From: Scatophagus argus
Lineage: Eukaryota; Chordata; Actinopteri; Scatophagidae
NCBI RefSeq assembly: GCF_020382885.2
Contig: NC_058497.1
Coordinates: forward strand, 17,476,330-17,540,329
DNA: 64,000 nucleotides
Direction: 5' to 3'
The first letter of the stretch is position 1, and each line of letters begins with the position of its first letter. Positions 13,104 to 24,978 of the stretch are shown here, one piece after another. The notes under the pieces are model-generated. The model saw nothing but the letters and a program-made list of their open reading frames with translations, did not search any database and had not been told where the DNA came from. The translations under genes were made by a program, and so were the position numbers.

Positions 13104-13193
13104 TGCCTGCGTCAATGTGCAATGTGCGTCAAGTTCTGCATAAAAGAAAAAATGTTTGCTTTTATGACTGTATATTGTGTAAAGAAGAATAAG
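13104..13193 (+). pseudogene. relic of a V2R exon 5 (cysteine-rich linker)
   Basis: After a preserved acceptor (CACTCACCAG) the sequence reads VPASMCN, then VRQVLHKRKNVCFYDCIL CKEE and a stop. Intact neighbours read VP-SVC[21 protein letters not shown]. The alignment therefore lacks about six codons around CPPGT, and the end of the exon is replaced by a stop. No other exon of this copy was found nearby, so it is the last visible trace of a lost receptor gene, or a displaced exon belonging to the divergent locus downstream. Confidence 0.65.
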
Positions 13194-13498
13194 TTTGTGG
13201 TATTTCAAAATACAGGCCCATTGGAGTGCTTCAGAGAGAAAGGTTATGGGAAATGCAACTTTTTTTTTTTTCTTCCACAAATCTGAAAAAAACACAAAAT
13301 AGAACTTTAGCCCAATGTGCTAACGGGGTATCCTCATGTTTGAAGAAATTTCTGATAGCAAAATTGCTGAATGGACCATTTGCCTTCACAGCAAGGGGGT
13401 CCACTAATGCAAACATTGAATGTAGCATAAGCAGAACATTGTGCATACCTGTGTGTCTGGTACTTTAAATGATTTAAGTGACTGACATTACTAACATT

Positions 13499-13535
13499 GA
13501 ATTTCCCTCGGTATCAATAAAGTCTATCTATCTGA
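13499..13535 (+). repeat. 3' tail of a non-LTR retrotransposon
   Basis: The string AATTTCCCTCGGTATCAATA followed by AAGTCTATCTATCT is the usual 3' terminus of a teleost LINE group ending in a TATC-type repeat. No coding part is seen next to it, so it is a heavily 5'-truncated copy. Confidence 0.45.
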
Positions 13536-14075
13536 CATTTTGAGTCATAGTAGCAAAGTTACTGGTGTAACTAATGACAGTAATGAATATTTACCCCTGT
13601 GCCTTTACTACTGTGAGACATCATGATGTTGTCCATGCAGAAGACCTGTAGTGTTTGTGCAATAACTATTAGATGATGTAGTTGTTCTTCAAAAATTAGT
13701 TATGTTGCCCTGGAATTTAGACAGCTAAGTGGAAATTATGCTCAGAATCTCCTAATAACCAATGAAACCAATTAACTTGAGATACAACAATCTCGTAAAT
13801 TATGACATAAGATGCTTGGCAGTTAATGTTTGGGGTTTTTTTTGTTTTGTTTTTTTAAACTACTTGACTTACATAATGAGTTACACAAATGCCTCACTAT
13901 TTAGTGCTTCAGTAAACACTCTAAATTTGTCAAATTGGTTGTTATTAGGAAACAGGGCCCATGTGTATTCCCTGTCAGATTTATTCTTCATGCCTGACAT
14001 CCTTCAGATCTTTCACAAATATTTGCATGTACCTCTGAGGTTGACCCACCTACACTTGAGTAGCAGAGAGGAAGC

Positions 14076-14083
14076 TATAAAAT
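14076..14083 (+). promoter_or_regulatory. TATA box of the divergent V2R-like locus
   Basis: TATAAAAT lies 53 bases before the ATG at 14129, close to the spacing in genes 2, D and D'. A preserved promoter element argues that this locus is, or was until recently, transcribed. Confidence 0.5.
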
Positions 14084-14128
14084 ACATCCTTCCAACGATC
14101 CTGACTGTGCCAAAGGCGAGGCTTTGAG

Positions 14129-16845
14129 ATGACAACAGTCGCATTTGTCTTTTTATCACTGTTTACTTGGATGGTGTCATCTGGCACATGGCTCAGACTG
14201 GACCAGTGTACTGAGCTCTGTCAGTATGGGCATGATGAAGAGACAAAGGGCTTCAGCTCAAATGCATTATATAAAAAGGCTGCTATTCATGAAAAAACAA
14301 AACTGACACTGACATGTCAGAGGTGAGTAAATTGGAGGTAAATTGTAATGTTCTCTGTCCATTTCCTTCACTTGGATCTTTTTCATTCAGTTGCTTTGTC
14401 TGTCAAGGGTCTGGATACCCCAGTGTGGTTTCCATCAGATTCATCAGTGTTGAACTTGTAATCTAACGATACCTCAGCAGGGAACCATTCTGAATTGAGG
14501 GAACCTAATGAGAGACCGCTTAAAAGACAATTAGACTATTCTCCAGATGAGGTTTTATGAGCCACTTACAACTTGAAGTCAATTTACTGTAATTATATAC
14601 AAAGTAACAGACTGAGTTATAATGCTTTCCACTGCACTGTTAGATTTGGAGATGTTATTTTACCAGTATTACCTTTTGCCTTTAAATACCAGTTTAGCTT
14701 ATTTCTAACTACAAATGGTGAACACTTGGGTATTCAAAAGAATGTGTCACAGAAGTTAAGGGTGATAAATATGTGATATGTGCTACATAATGTGATTATG
14801 AACTGATGCTTGCAACTTTTATTTTCTGTTTTCTGATCTGTTTAGATCTCTTGAAATGAATGTTGCCTTGGGGATAATTTTCGCACAAGGCTGGATCAAA
14901 AAAGACTGTACTCTCTTTCCTTGTTGGACTTTGAACTTTAATGGCTGTATGAACCTGTTGCAAAGACTGAAAGAGACTGTGAATGGAAAGAAGCAAAGCA
15001 GACATGTCTGCAAGTGTCAGTTTCGGAAGTTGTTGGTATATTTCCTGTCTAATACCAGTTGTATTCCACTTACAATGGAGGTGAGCACCAGAGGTTGATG
15101 TTAAGAGGAATCACACTCAGAACAGTTAACATGAAATGAAATCTGAGTTTAGAACAGCTTTCATTCATTACTTACTGTCACTGTTGTGCTGAAGTGTATT
15201 TTCATCTGTGTTTTTACTTTTCCTTCATGCAGACAGCAACAGATAATCACAACACACATTTGAATTACGGAGGTATATGTCCTTCATTTGTTCTCCTGAG
15301 ATCTGTGGCTCACTGCTACCATATCACTAACATTACTCATGTTGTAATGGATGACATGAAAAAAATGGATTGTATCTGCATGTATAAGGCATGCAACCTT
15401 GATATAAAAATACTGCAAGGCTCTTTGTGTAGAGGATTTGGATATGCCTGTCCAGAATACCTTATCTCCATCCTGTCTGGAAGCCAAGTGAGCCTGATGT
15501 CTTTAGCAGCATCAAAGAAGGCTTTTGTCGGGATCTGCTTTCTGCAGGTTTGTAGGTACTCCTACAGTATTTCTATGTAGTGCCTTTAATGTGAGCAATG
15601 GATGTTGTGACACAATAACAGTATTTTTTTCACTCGAGTTTGCACATAAGTGTGGTGATATATAAAAAAATATTTAGAACTATCACTGTATGCATAATTT
15701 TACATTATGACATTGATATATTTTGTAATAGAGGACAGTTTCTGGGTAGTGAAATGAGAAACCCTCTGCAGACAGAACAACCACATAGGAAAAACCACGG
15801 GATCAATTGCTTCTTTGAATAATTCAGTTAATTTATTGATGCATAATATTCTGTAAGTTCACTATGACCAGGAAACAGTTATCACAGTGCAAATGGTATA
15901 CATAAGTCTGACCAGTTGACAAATTTATAACTTCTCACAGTATATTGTATATGTTCATATTCCCCACCTGTATTTGCTCGATTGTCTGATGTGTCTGCAG
16001 TAAATTTTCACATTTTGTCAACAGGTGCCATCAAAGTTCTATCAAACACCTTGTCCAAAAGAAGCATTTCTACCACAAGCAGGTAATATTTAAAACAAAA
16101 ATATCACTAATTTCAAGACAAGTATGCATGAATTTCATTAAAAAGTGTTGGCAACAAATTTACTGTTTACACAGGCGAGGTGGAGAGCCTGTGGCCTACA
16201 AACATTAGGGGACGGGTTGCCAGATGCTTCTTGGCAGCTGTGTTACTGCTTGGAATCTACATCACAAGAGTAAAAGTAACTCCAAACACAGTCAATCCTG
16301 CTCATGGCAGTAACTCCACAATGGTGATGCTTTTTACCATGTCCTGGCACTATTTTTCACCATCACTTGCCACCCATCAAACTTCCGAGTGGTCACAGAC
16401 AGCTATCGGGATATCTCTTGTTATTTGCCTCTCTTCTGCACTGAGGAGAAGTGTACATGTGTTAATTGTCTGTAAGGCCACTCGTACTGTCATGAAAGTG
16501 TTTTGTGCCACACAGCAGCAGTTTAGGACTTTGCCAGTTACTGTATTGTTTGTCTGGTTAATTTGCAGCCCTCTTTTTCCAAATAATGTAAAACACTGTT
16601 TTGAACACATGCTTGTTGCTGATGCTGTGGGATCGACACCAAGATCCTGGGCTGTGTTAGGGCAGATAGAGCTGCTGACTACTTTGTGCTGTGTCTTTGT
16701 ATCACTTCCGAGTATACTACAATGTGTCCTGACCGAATTAAATTTTTTGAGCGTCCTTTTAAATGTGCAACTGGTAACCTGTCTTCAGAATTCAAGGGCA
16801 CCAACAAAGTATGTACTGGTTGTTAAGATCAATAGGTTAATTTAA
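14129..16845 (+). pseudogene. highly divergent, shortened V2R-like locus with all recognised exons open
   Basis: Predicted exons are 14129-14322, 14846-15080, 15233-15547, 16025-16082 and 16175-16845, all joining in frame to 490 residues. Phases 2,0,0,1 match exons 1, 2, 3, 5 and 6 of the intact genes; no exon 4 is seen. Exon 1 has a signal peptide (VAFVFLSLFTWMVSSGTW). The last exon aligns with the seven-helix exon: SEWS, TAIGISLVICLS against [22 protein letters not shown] against [19 protein letters not shown] against GKFTVAVEI. It lacks the two cysteines that normally link the loops before helix 3 and helix 5, and stops before helix 7. The flytrap exon 3 is 315 nt instead of about 810. Indels in the last exon look like multiples of three. 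It could be an eroding pseudogene or a rapidly changing gene with a new role. Homology is convincing; function is open. Confidence 0.6.
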
Positions 16846-18120
16846 GAATAAGTAAACAGACATAAGTAAACCTGCCATGCTGTAACAAAAGTTGAATAGG
16901 ATGTGAGAATTATGAAAAATGTAGATATGGAAATGTCACAATAATTTATAATCCCTTTATTCTCACCCTTTAAGCATGCAGCAGTGCATTCAACAGGAAT
17001 ATTTTAGTTTAATAGTATTTATTTTGGTAGTCTTTATCAAACAATTGTATGCCCTCCCAAGAAGAAAGAATAAGCAAAACTAAAACAAAAATGAAACGTA
17101 ATGGTGACCTATATGAGGGTTTGTTACATGTAAGAGACAGTTTCGTGTATTAACCCCCAGCAGCTGCAGTTTTATGAGTTCTGCTATCACTTTACACAAT
17201 ATCTGACTCTAAAGTACAGTTGTCCACATCTGTATATGAAAGATTTTCAGAAATGTCTTCTGTTTGTTCATTTATTTTAATGTCTTATTATGATATAGTA
17301 ATAACTCAAACTTGTGTGAATACAGTGAGTCTTTCTGTTATATCTCACAATACATTGTTTCTAGCTAATGTATTTATTAAATAATGACAATTGATCTCTG
17401 ACCTCTGTGATTACTTCACTTCAGGTCTATGATTATTTTGACATGCCCTGGAGCCAATGCATACTTATTAATTAATTAATTAACTGATGACAAACTAATG
17501 AAATAAATCAAATGGGAAATGTTTCTAATTCTTGAAAAGTTTGTCTGTAAAGTGGACATATTCATTAATGCATCAGAAGCAGATTGACCCATTATAATTA
17601 CGGCTGAATTTGCTTTACTTTAGTTGGTAACACAATGTATTGTCGAGAAATGTGTCCTGGGCCAGAATGAAGGACTGCCTCTGCAACATGAGAAGAAGAC
17701 TCAACAACAGGCAAAATGGATTCTTGTACACATGAAACATGATATCTGACTTGCATGCATTTATATTGGCCTAAACAATTATTCAATTTGGTGAGCTGTT
17801 AAGTAAAGGTAAACTGAAAAGAATGAGAAACACCTTTGTCAAATTATGAATTATGTGTGCTGTCCTGTAAATTCAGCATGACATACAGTATATTAGGTTT
17901 GTTATGGCAATGCTGTACTGTCCTGTCCACTACTCACAGCTGTTTGACTGTTTCAACTTTTCACTATTTACATTAACTTTAGGAAACGAGAGAACATTTT
18001 ATTGTTAGTAAACCTGTCAGATTTGTTGTCACAAAAAAACAAAAAAAACAAAAACAAAACAAACAAGCAAACAAAAAAAAAAAAAAACATTGTGCACATA
18101 TATCTCAGTGATGTATATGT
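16846..18120. other. intergenic, no gene seen
   Basis: AT-rich DNA with an ATTA repeat near 17467 and a long A/C-rich tract at about 18033-18089. I see no exon or RNA gene. Confidence 0.5.
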
Positions 18121-19050
18121 TCATTTTCCTGAACAACAGTCCAATCCCGGGTTGTTGAAGCTCGATGCTGGGACATGGAATGTCACCTCTCCGGTGGGGA
18201 AGGAGGCTTGTGTGTGAGATTGAGACATACCAGCTAGATATATGCTGGGTCTGCCTGAGTGGTGTTCAGTTATTGGACTTCTATGCTGGTCACAGTTCAT
18301 AACTAACACCATGTTTGAACATAAGGGTGGCCACAAGTACACTCTGTATCAGGACAACCTAGGTTGCAGTTCGCTGAATGACTTTGTAGGTGTATCAGTG
18401 GATCTATGGCCATATGTTCTGGACACTTGGGTGAAGATCAGGTGCTGCCATAGCCAACGCTACTGTTTGGTGCTGTTAGTCATTTTTCTCATTAATCACT
18501 CCACCACATGCAAATTTTTCCTGCCCATCCGGTGGGGGAATCGAACCGGTGACCCTATGATCACAAGCCACTTCCCCAACCTCTAGGCCACAGAGATATG
18601 AGATATGCCCTGTGTGAGGCATATCTTTGTATAGAGGGATCATACTCCTCAGCCTCCCTGTGAAGGTCTATGCCAGGGTGCTGGAAAGGAGAGTCCTTCA
18701 GTTAGTCAAATTTCAGATTCAAGAGGAGCAATGCAGTTCTTGCCCTGGTCGTGAAACACTGGACCAGCTGTATAACCTCATGACGGTGCTGGAAAGTTTT
18801 GTGGATTTGGAAACAGCTTATGAATGTGTCCCTTGGGGTATCCTGCAGGAAGATCTCCAGGAATGTGGGGCAGATGGCCTGTTGTTATGGGTCATTTGAT
18901 CTCTATATTGTTGGAGTGACAGCCTGGTTTGCATTGCCGGCAGTGAGTCAAATCCGTTCCCAGTTAATGCTACACCAATCAGACTACATTCAAACCCTCA
19001 AATATGGTCATGAGCTGTGGATAGTGACTAATAGAATGCCAAGATAGGGA
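18121..19050 (+). mobile_element. decayed LINE (endonuclease start plus reverse-transcriptase part)
   Basis: Near 18165 the sequence reads AGTWNVTSPVGKEACV, like the GTWNVTSL-GKE start of a LINE endonuclease. From 18660 to 18900 it reads KVYARVLERRVLQLVK, then IQEEQCSSCPGRETLDQLYN and FVDLETAYECVPWGIL, which is a reverse-transcriptase palm region. A degraded SNPFPVN-like block follows near 18950. Several stops and a large internal gap mark it as old. A tRNA-derived SINE lies between the two parts. The clade is not certain. Confidence 0.65.
18480..18592 (-). mobile_element. tRNA-derived SINE head
   Basis: On the minus strand the head shows box A-like TGGCCTAGAGG (18590-18580) and a perfect box B GGTTCGATTCC (18547-18537), followed by a non-tRNA body. 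The region cannot fold as a complete tRNA, and the flanks are LINE debris, so it is a SINE rather than a tRNA gene. Confidence 0.55.
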
Positions 19051-19087
19051 ATACAATTAAAATAAAGAGGTTCTGATTAGGATCTGG

Positions 19088-19400
19088 TTAGGATTCAATT
19101 CAATTCAATTCAATTCAGTTTATTTATATAGCGCCAATTCACTTTCCAATTTGAGCAGGTCTAGACCAAACTCTTCAATTAAATTGTAAAATAGAGAGAG
19201 CCCAACATTCCCCCTTGCGCAAGCACTTGGCGACAGTGGCGAGGAAAAACTGCCTTTTAGAAGGCAGAAACCTCGGAGCAGACCCCGGCTCAAAATGGGC
19301 GGCCATCTGCCTTGACCGGTTGGGTTGAGAGAGAGAGAGAGAGAGAGCAGGAGAGCGAGAGAGAGAGCAAGGGAGAGAGGCAGAGGGGGTTGGGTGTGAT
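19088..19400 (-). repeat. common teleost dispersed repeat with a CAATT-type tail
   Basis: It starts with several copies of ATTCA, then TTTATTTATATAGCGCCAAT and a conserved block GCACTTGGCGACAGTGG with AGGAAAAACTGCCTTTTAGA. This wording recurs widely in fish genomes. The simple-repeat end suggests the 3' tail of a reversed retroposon. A GA-rich microsatellite lies inside at about 19326-19380. Confidence 0.6.
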
Positions 19401-19902
19401 ACCTCTAGGACATTTCCCTGGGGAGGTGTTTCGGGTATGTCCATCCAGGAGGAGACCAAGAGACAGACCCTGGCCATGATGGAGACACTACATCTATTGT
19501 CTGGCCTGGGAATGCCTGGACCGAGATAAGCGGCTGACAACAAAACAAAATAACGTTGAAACTGAAATTGTGTTAAACATATCATTTAAGCTCAGTGCAA
19601 TTATTATCTTTTTAGTACAATTAAATGATTGATAATTTGATACCTGAATGTACAGTAGGGTGGCCAGGTCTCTTAAATAGAGATCTTAACTTAGGCCTTC
19701 TGTTTAAAAACACTACAATACAGAATATCCCCTAAATTTATTCAGTGCTTCACTATTTTAGAAGTACTGGAGTGTATTGTTAGAAAAATAAAAAAAAGTA
19801 ATCGGTATCCTAGAAGTGCAGGGACATGTAAAACCTAAATAATCTACAGGGAACTGAAATTATGCTCTCATGATGTCATGTTTTCTGTTATGGCAGAAAG
19901 AC

Positions 19903-19910
19903 TATAAAAG
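19903..19910 (+). promoter_or_regulatory. TATA box of gene D
   Basis: TATAAAAG lies 57 bases before the ATG at 19960. It argues against the in-frame upstream ATGs near 19870, which would precede transcription start. Confidence 0.6.
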
Positions 19911-19959
19911 TCAGTTCCAAAGTCAGATTTGCCTCAGTGAAAGAGAAAGGTGGCTCGTG

Positions 19960-22900
19960 ATGGACTGGATCACTATTATCTTATTCACTCTTCTGGTGAG
20001 GGCAAAGTCAGAGAATCAAACATGCAAACTAATTGGCCAAACAGGATTCATGGAATTTTCAAAAGAAGGTGATTTTATTATAGGAGGAGTTTTCACGATT
20101 ACTAGTACTCGCACCGTGGTAGATAATGGCTTTCAAGCACCTCCATATGTATACTGTGAAAAGTAAGTGACTGTGATTAAAAAATATGTATAAAAACTGT
20201 ATATTATGTGACAAATAAGGGTTTATATGTATGTTGTCATGTGTTGTAAAATGATGAGCCTATAACTTGTTTGTCGGTCATGTGTCAAAACTTAACCAAT
20301 GTGTTTTCAGGTGGAATGACAGAGAACTGAAGTTTGCCCGGACAGTGATTTTCACTGTGGAGGAGATCAACAGAAATACTAAGCTCCTCCCTGGAGTGAG
20401 TCTGGGCTACAGACTGTACAATGGTTGTGGGTATGAAAATGTGATGCGGGCAGCTGTAGAAGCTGTAAATGGAGAAGACTCAAAGAGCTGTAGTGGTCAG
20501 ATTCAGGCTCTTTTAGGTCATTCATCTTCTGGAGTGAGCGAAGACATAAACATGATACTAAGCCCATTATCCATTCCACAGGTGAGAAAAAAAATATGAA
20601 ATGGGAAATAATTGCATACTGTAAAATAATCATCATCAGAGTTGTTTATTTATATTTCCTTCTCTATTTAAAAGTTGTTTTTTTTTCTTTGAAGGTTAGT
20701 CATCTTTCAACCTGTGCTTGTTTGAGTAACAAACAACGATACCCCACGTTCTTCAGAACTGTACCAAGTGACCGCTTCCAAATCATCGGTCTGGTGCAGC
20801 TTATGAAATACTTTAACTGGCGCTGGGTGGGGATTATTTATTCTGATGGTTCATACTCAGAGGAAGGTACAGCTGAATTCACTGAGGAAGCAAAGAAAGA
20901 GGAGATATGTGTCGAATACAGGCTACTTTTCTCCAGGACATCTGAGATCATGTTTAAAGCTATTTTAGAGACATTAAGGGAATCCTCATCCAATGTGGTC
21001 CTGTTATTTATGTCTCTGTCTTTCACCAAATCGTTCCTTTCAAAAATGGAGAATTATAACATAACAGGAAAGCAGTGGGTTGGTAGTGAGTCTTGGATCA
21101 CACAAGCAGACCTTGCTTCGGCTGAAAGAAAAGGAATTTTACAAGGAGCGATGGGCTTTGCCATCCCTCAGGCATCCATACCAGGTCTTGGTGAATTCCT
21201 ACTCAGCTTAAAGCCATCTGATGAACCACAGAGTGCTATAATTAAAGCTGTGTGGGAGAATTTCTTTGACTGCAGCTTCTCTCCTTCAAATACATCCGCT
21301 ATCTGCACTGGCACAGAGGATCTCCGGACAGTTTCCAGTGACTACACAGATGTGACAGATTTCAGGGCTGAGAATAATGTTTACAAAGCTGTGTATGTGG
21401 TGGCATATGCAATTCATGCATTATTGCAATGTGAAAATGGATCAAATCCAACCACGGGAAAGCCCTGTGTGAACAAGACCGAAGTTAAGCCTAAGCTGGT
21501 AAGTTATAGTAAATTTAATCAGGCATTGTGGTGCATATTTGGTACGTAGTATTTCTAATTTTGCTGTTACACATACACACATGCACACACACATATACAC
21601 AGTGCAGGTTTTCATGCCCAGTGGGGACATTACAGAGACTGATGTTCATTTCCTGCAGACTTACTCAAACCAAAACCATAACTTGCCCAACCCTAACCCT
21701 AACCTTTACCTTTATTTTTAAATTATTTTTAATTCCTTCTTATTTATTTTTATTATTATCTTACTGCATGACTCATGGATTGTTTGATGTGTATATACAC
21801 TATGTGTATATATGTGTGTTCTTTTTATTGGGTGTGTTCAAATAAATTAATACAGCATGTATCTGACTTTTCTTGTGTGTATATATCAATACATAGCACT
21901 TTTTTTGATATGCTGCATGATTTGCTGTGATATAAACACACACACAAACACACACTCACACACATACACATACACACAAACACACATTCAAATGTTTAAG
22001 CATTAATTTAATTTTGGGTTCCATTCGAATAGAAGTGTCTTCGTGGTTTGACTTTTGCCTGCAAGTTGTATCTAATATACAACTACACTATGCCAATTGT
22101 CTCTCTGCAGGTGTTGGAACACCTAAAGTATGTGAACTTCACAACAGAGAGTGGGGCCAAAGTTTTCTTTGATGGAAATGGAGACTCAGTTGTCCAGTAT
22201 GACTTAGTGAACTGGCAGATGAAAGATGATGGCTCAGTTGAAATTGTAAATATCGGCCAGTATGATGACTCCTTTCCAGAGGGGGAAAAATTCAAACTAA
22301 AAGACAACACCAAAATAGTTTGGGGAGGAAACAGGAATGAGGTAAAGTGAATGGAAAGCTTTATATGTAACCCAGGTTCCCAGCACCATATACATTAGTG
22401 TGGCTACCACAATCAAGTGTGTTAAAGAGTATAAACATTAGCTTCCTCCCTTGGGGTTAAGATGGAGAGGTAGTCTTAACATTATAGAAAACATTATATG
22501 ATGGGATTTTAAAACAGAATGACACTTTCAACTTCATAATAACTTTGTAACTGTTGGCGTGTCAGTAACTTACTTAATACATTTTGTGAAATTAGTTTAA
22601 GTTTTTAAAACCCTGTTTTGCCTAAATAGGTGCTGAGGTCTGTCTGCAGAGAGCCGTGCCCACTAGGGACTCGTAAGGCCATAAATAAGCTTAAGCCTGT
22701 GTGCTGTTTTGACTGCTTTGAGTGCCCTGAGGGAACAATAAGTAACCAGACAAGTGAGTAAGGATTTTAACATTGAATTGTTTTTTTTTGTTGTTGTTGT
22801 TTTTTTTTGTGTGTGTATTGCATTAAGAATGAATTGGAATGCTAATGGAATAATAATAATAACAATAACAATAATAAAAACATGCATCATTCCTTTTACA

Positions 22901-23815
22901 GATTCCTTGGACTGTTTGATCTGTCCACCTGAATTTTGGCCAAATGAAAAGAAAGATCAGTGCCTTCCAAAACCTACTGAATACCTTTCCTATAAAGAGA
23001 TCATGGGGGCACTTTTAACTGGATTTGGCTGTGCTGGTGTATTTTTATCTCTTCTGACATCAGTCATTTTTCTGGTTCACAAAGAGACTCCCATTGTAAA
23101 AGCCAACAACTCTGAACTGAGCTTTCTGCTGCTTTTCTCATTAAAACTGTGTTTCCTGTGTTCTCTGACCTTCATCGGTCGGCCCTCTGAGTGGTCCTGC
23201 ATGCTGCGACACACAGCATTTGGCATCACCTTTGTCCTCTGTATCTCATGTGTCCTGGGGAAAACAATAGTGGTGTTGATGGCCTTCAGAGCCACACTTC
23301 CAGGCAGTAATGTGATGAAATGGTTTGGTCCTACACAACAGAGACTTAGTGTTCTGACTTTTACTCTCATTCAGGTTGTGATTTGTATACTTTGGCTAAC
23401 AATCAACCCTCCATTCCCGAGGATGAACATGAAGTACTATAAAGAGAAAATAATCTTAGAGTGCGCCCTGGGTTCAGCTGTTGGATTCTGGGCTGTGTTA
23501 AGTTATATTGGATTTCTTGCTCTCTTGTGCTTTGTACTTGCTTTTCTTGCCAGGAAGCTGCCAGATAGCTTTAATGAAGCCAAACTGATCACGTTCAGCA
23601 TGCTGATATTCTGTGCAGTCTGGATCACATTTATCCCAGCGTATGTGAGTTCTCCTGGAAAGTTCACTGTAGCTGTGGAGATTTTTGCCATTTTGGCCTC
23701 CAGTTTTGGTTTGCTGATATGCATTTTTTTACCAAAATGTTATATTATTATCTTCAGACCAGAACGAAACTCTAAAAAACATTTGATGGGTAAAATACCC
23801 ACAAGAACTCTTTAA
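19960..23815 (+). CDS. V2R/OlfC-type receptor, gene D (six exons, intact)
   Basis: Exons 19960-20162, 20311-20581, 20695-21498, 22111-22341, 22630-22753 and 22902-23815 join to 848 residues. The signal peptide is [17 protein letters not shown]. The flytrap domain includes [11 protein letters not shown] and [20 protein letters not shown]. The linker has [11 protein letters not shown] and [17 protein letters not shown]. The seven-helix exon ends [21 protein letters not shown] poly(A) signal is at 23944-23949. It is paired with D' 22.9 kb away: both predict 848 residues and I count five differences in the last-exon products. Within exon 3 the first third differs strongly from D' and the rest is almost identical, suggesting recent conversion. 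Confidence 0.93.
21569..21990. repeat. CA-rich microsatellite region in intron 3 of gene D
   Basis: Two CA-rich tracts (about 21569-21600 and 21935-21990) are separated by T-rich intron. D' has a single related tract at 44481-44514, so the microsatellite predates the duplication. Confidence 0.7.
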
Positions 23816-23949
23816 TTTGGTACTTAAATGTTAATAGCCTTAGAGTAACAAAAATACAACAATTTTGCTGCATTGTCTGGCAGTTATTGCAGAACCACCA
23901 GACGCTTTTGTAATTCATGACCTTTAGTTGTTGTAATGTGCTGAATAAA

Positions 23950-24957
23950 GTGAAAACAGTGACTCACATTTTTTTTCTTATTTGTATTTGATCATAGATT
24001 CCGTTGACTAAATATGATAGGCAACACACAATTTTCTCCAGTAGATTAAGCAGTAATTAATTAACTTTCTAGTGTAGCCACTAAGCAGCCCAAAGTAGAA
24101 GATGTTTACAGGGTGCAAACGCAAGAATTAAGGATTGTTCAGGGATATACAGTACTATTTCTACAGTGTACTGCACTTAAAATTTAAATACACTGAATAT
24201 TCCTTCACTCAGTTTTGACAATAGCACCTTGGTTACCTTCAACCTTGTCAAAAAAAACAAAGAAACAAAAAAAAAACTATTACTTACTTACTCCAAAAAA
24301 ATTTTAATCTCTTTAGCATCCCATTCTCAAGAAAAACAGACAGAATCACCAAATTTCAAAATGGCACCTTGTGGTTGTATTTACCTTTGTTCGCTACTTT
24401 TGCCACTTAACAAATTAACTCACTGCCACTGTAGGTACATTTAATCTGGTTTGGTTCTCAGCATCCAGTGTTACTTGTAAGGTTTATGCAAGTTAGTGTA
24501 TTTAAGAGTTTCCTACATTTCACAAAGTTTCTTAGCTCCTTTAGTCCAAAATCAATATAAATTCACAAGTGTCAAGAAAGGAAACATTCCTTCCCTTATG
24601 AAACAGAAAATACAACAGTATATCCTTTGAATTCAAGTTTCTTTTACTTAATTAAAACAAGCTTAACTGTATTGTCAACTTATTCCAAACATACTTCATT
24701 CAAACTCCACATGGACAAATATTTATTTATTTTGTTTCCACTGTTATATAACATAATTAATAGTATGTGCCAATGTGTTACTGTGTCATGGGAGTCTGAT
24801 TCTTATTATGTGTGTATGCATGCATGTGGTCCGTGTCCTGGATATGAATCTTATCCATCCAAGATAACTGTGCCCAAGGGAAAATAAATTAACCTTTTAT
24901 GAAGAGAACTCATCAACATGAATCTGACACAGTTGTTATAAGAGCTGTCATCATCCC
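23950..24957. other. D-E intergenic, no gene seen
   Basis: AT-rich spacer without receptor exons. Short open frames at 24229-24444 and 24627-24887 show no family motif and are ignored. Confidence 0.5.
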
Positions 24958-24978
24958 TTTAAAAAACACTGAGCAAAC

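Noticed and set aside
13630-13665. Second exon-5-like start (GTTGTCCATGCAG followed by a TGTAGTGTTTGTGC stretch)
   Set aside because: Resembles the gene 1 acceptor region but no linker codons follow in frame; could be chance.
18480-18600. Possible tRNA gene on the minus strand
   Set aside because: Only the box A and box B part is tRNA-like. It cannot make a full cloverleaf, and the flanks are LINE debris, so a SINE is the better reading.
19870-19959. Earlier in-frame ATGs for gene D
   Set aside because: They lie upstream of or at the TATA box (19903-19910). D' starts at the ATG equivalent to 19960, and a signal peptide begins there.
21569-21990. Regularly spaced CA tracts, considered as an array of repeats with spacers
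   Set aside because: They are simple microsatellites of irregular length in an animal intron, with no unique spacers.
24627-24887. 86-codon open frame between D and E
   Set aside because: No family motif, no splice context, AT-rich composition like the spacer.
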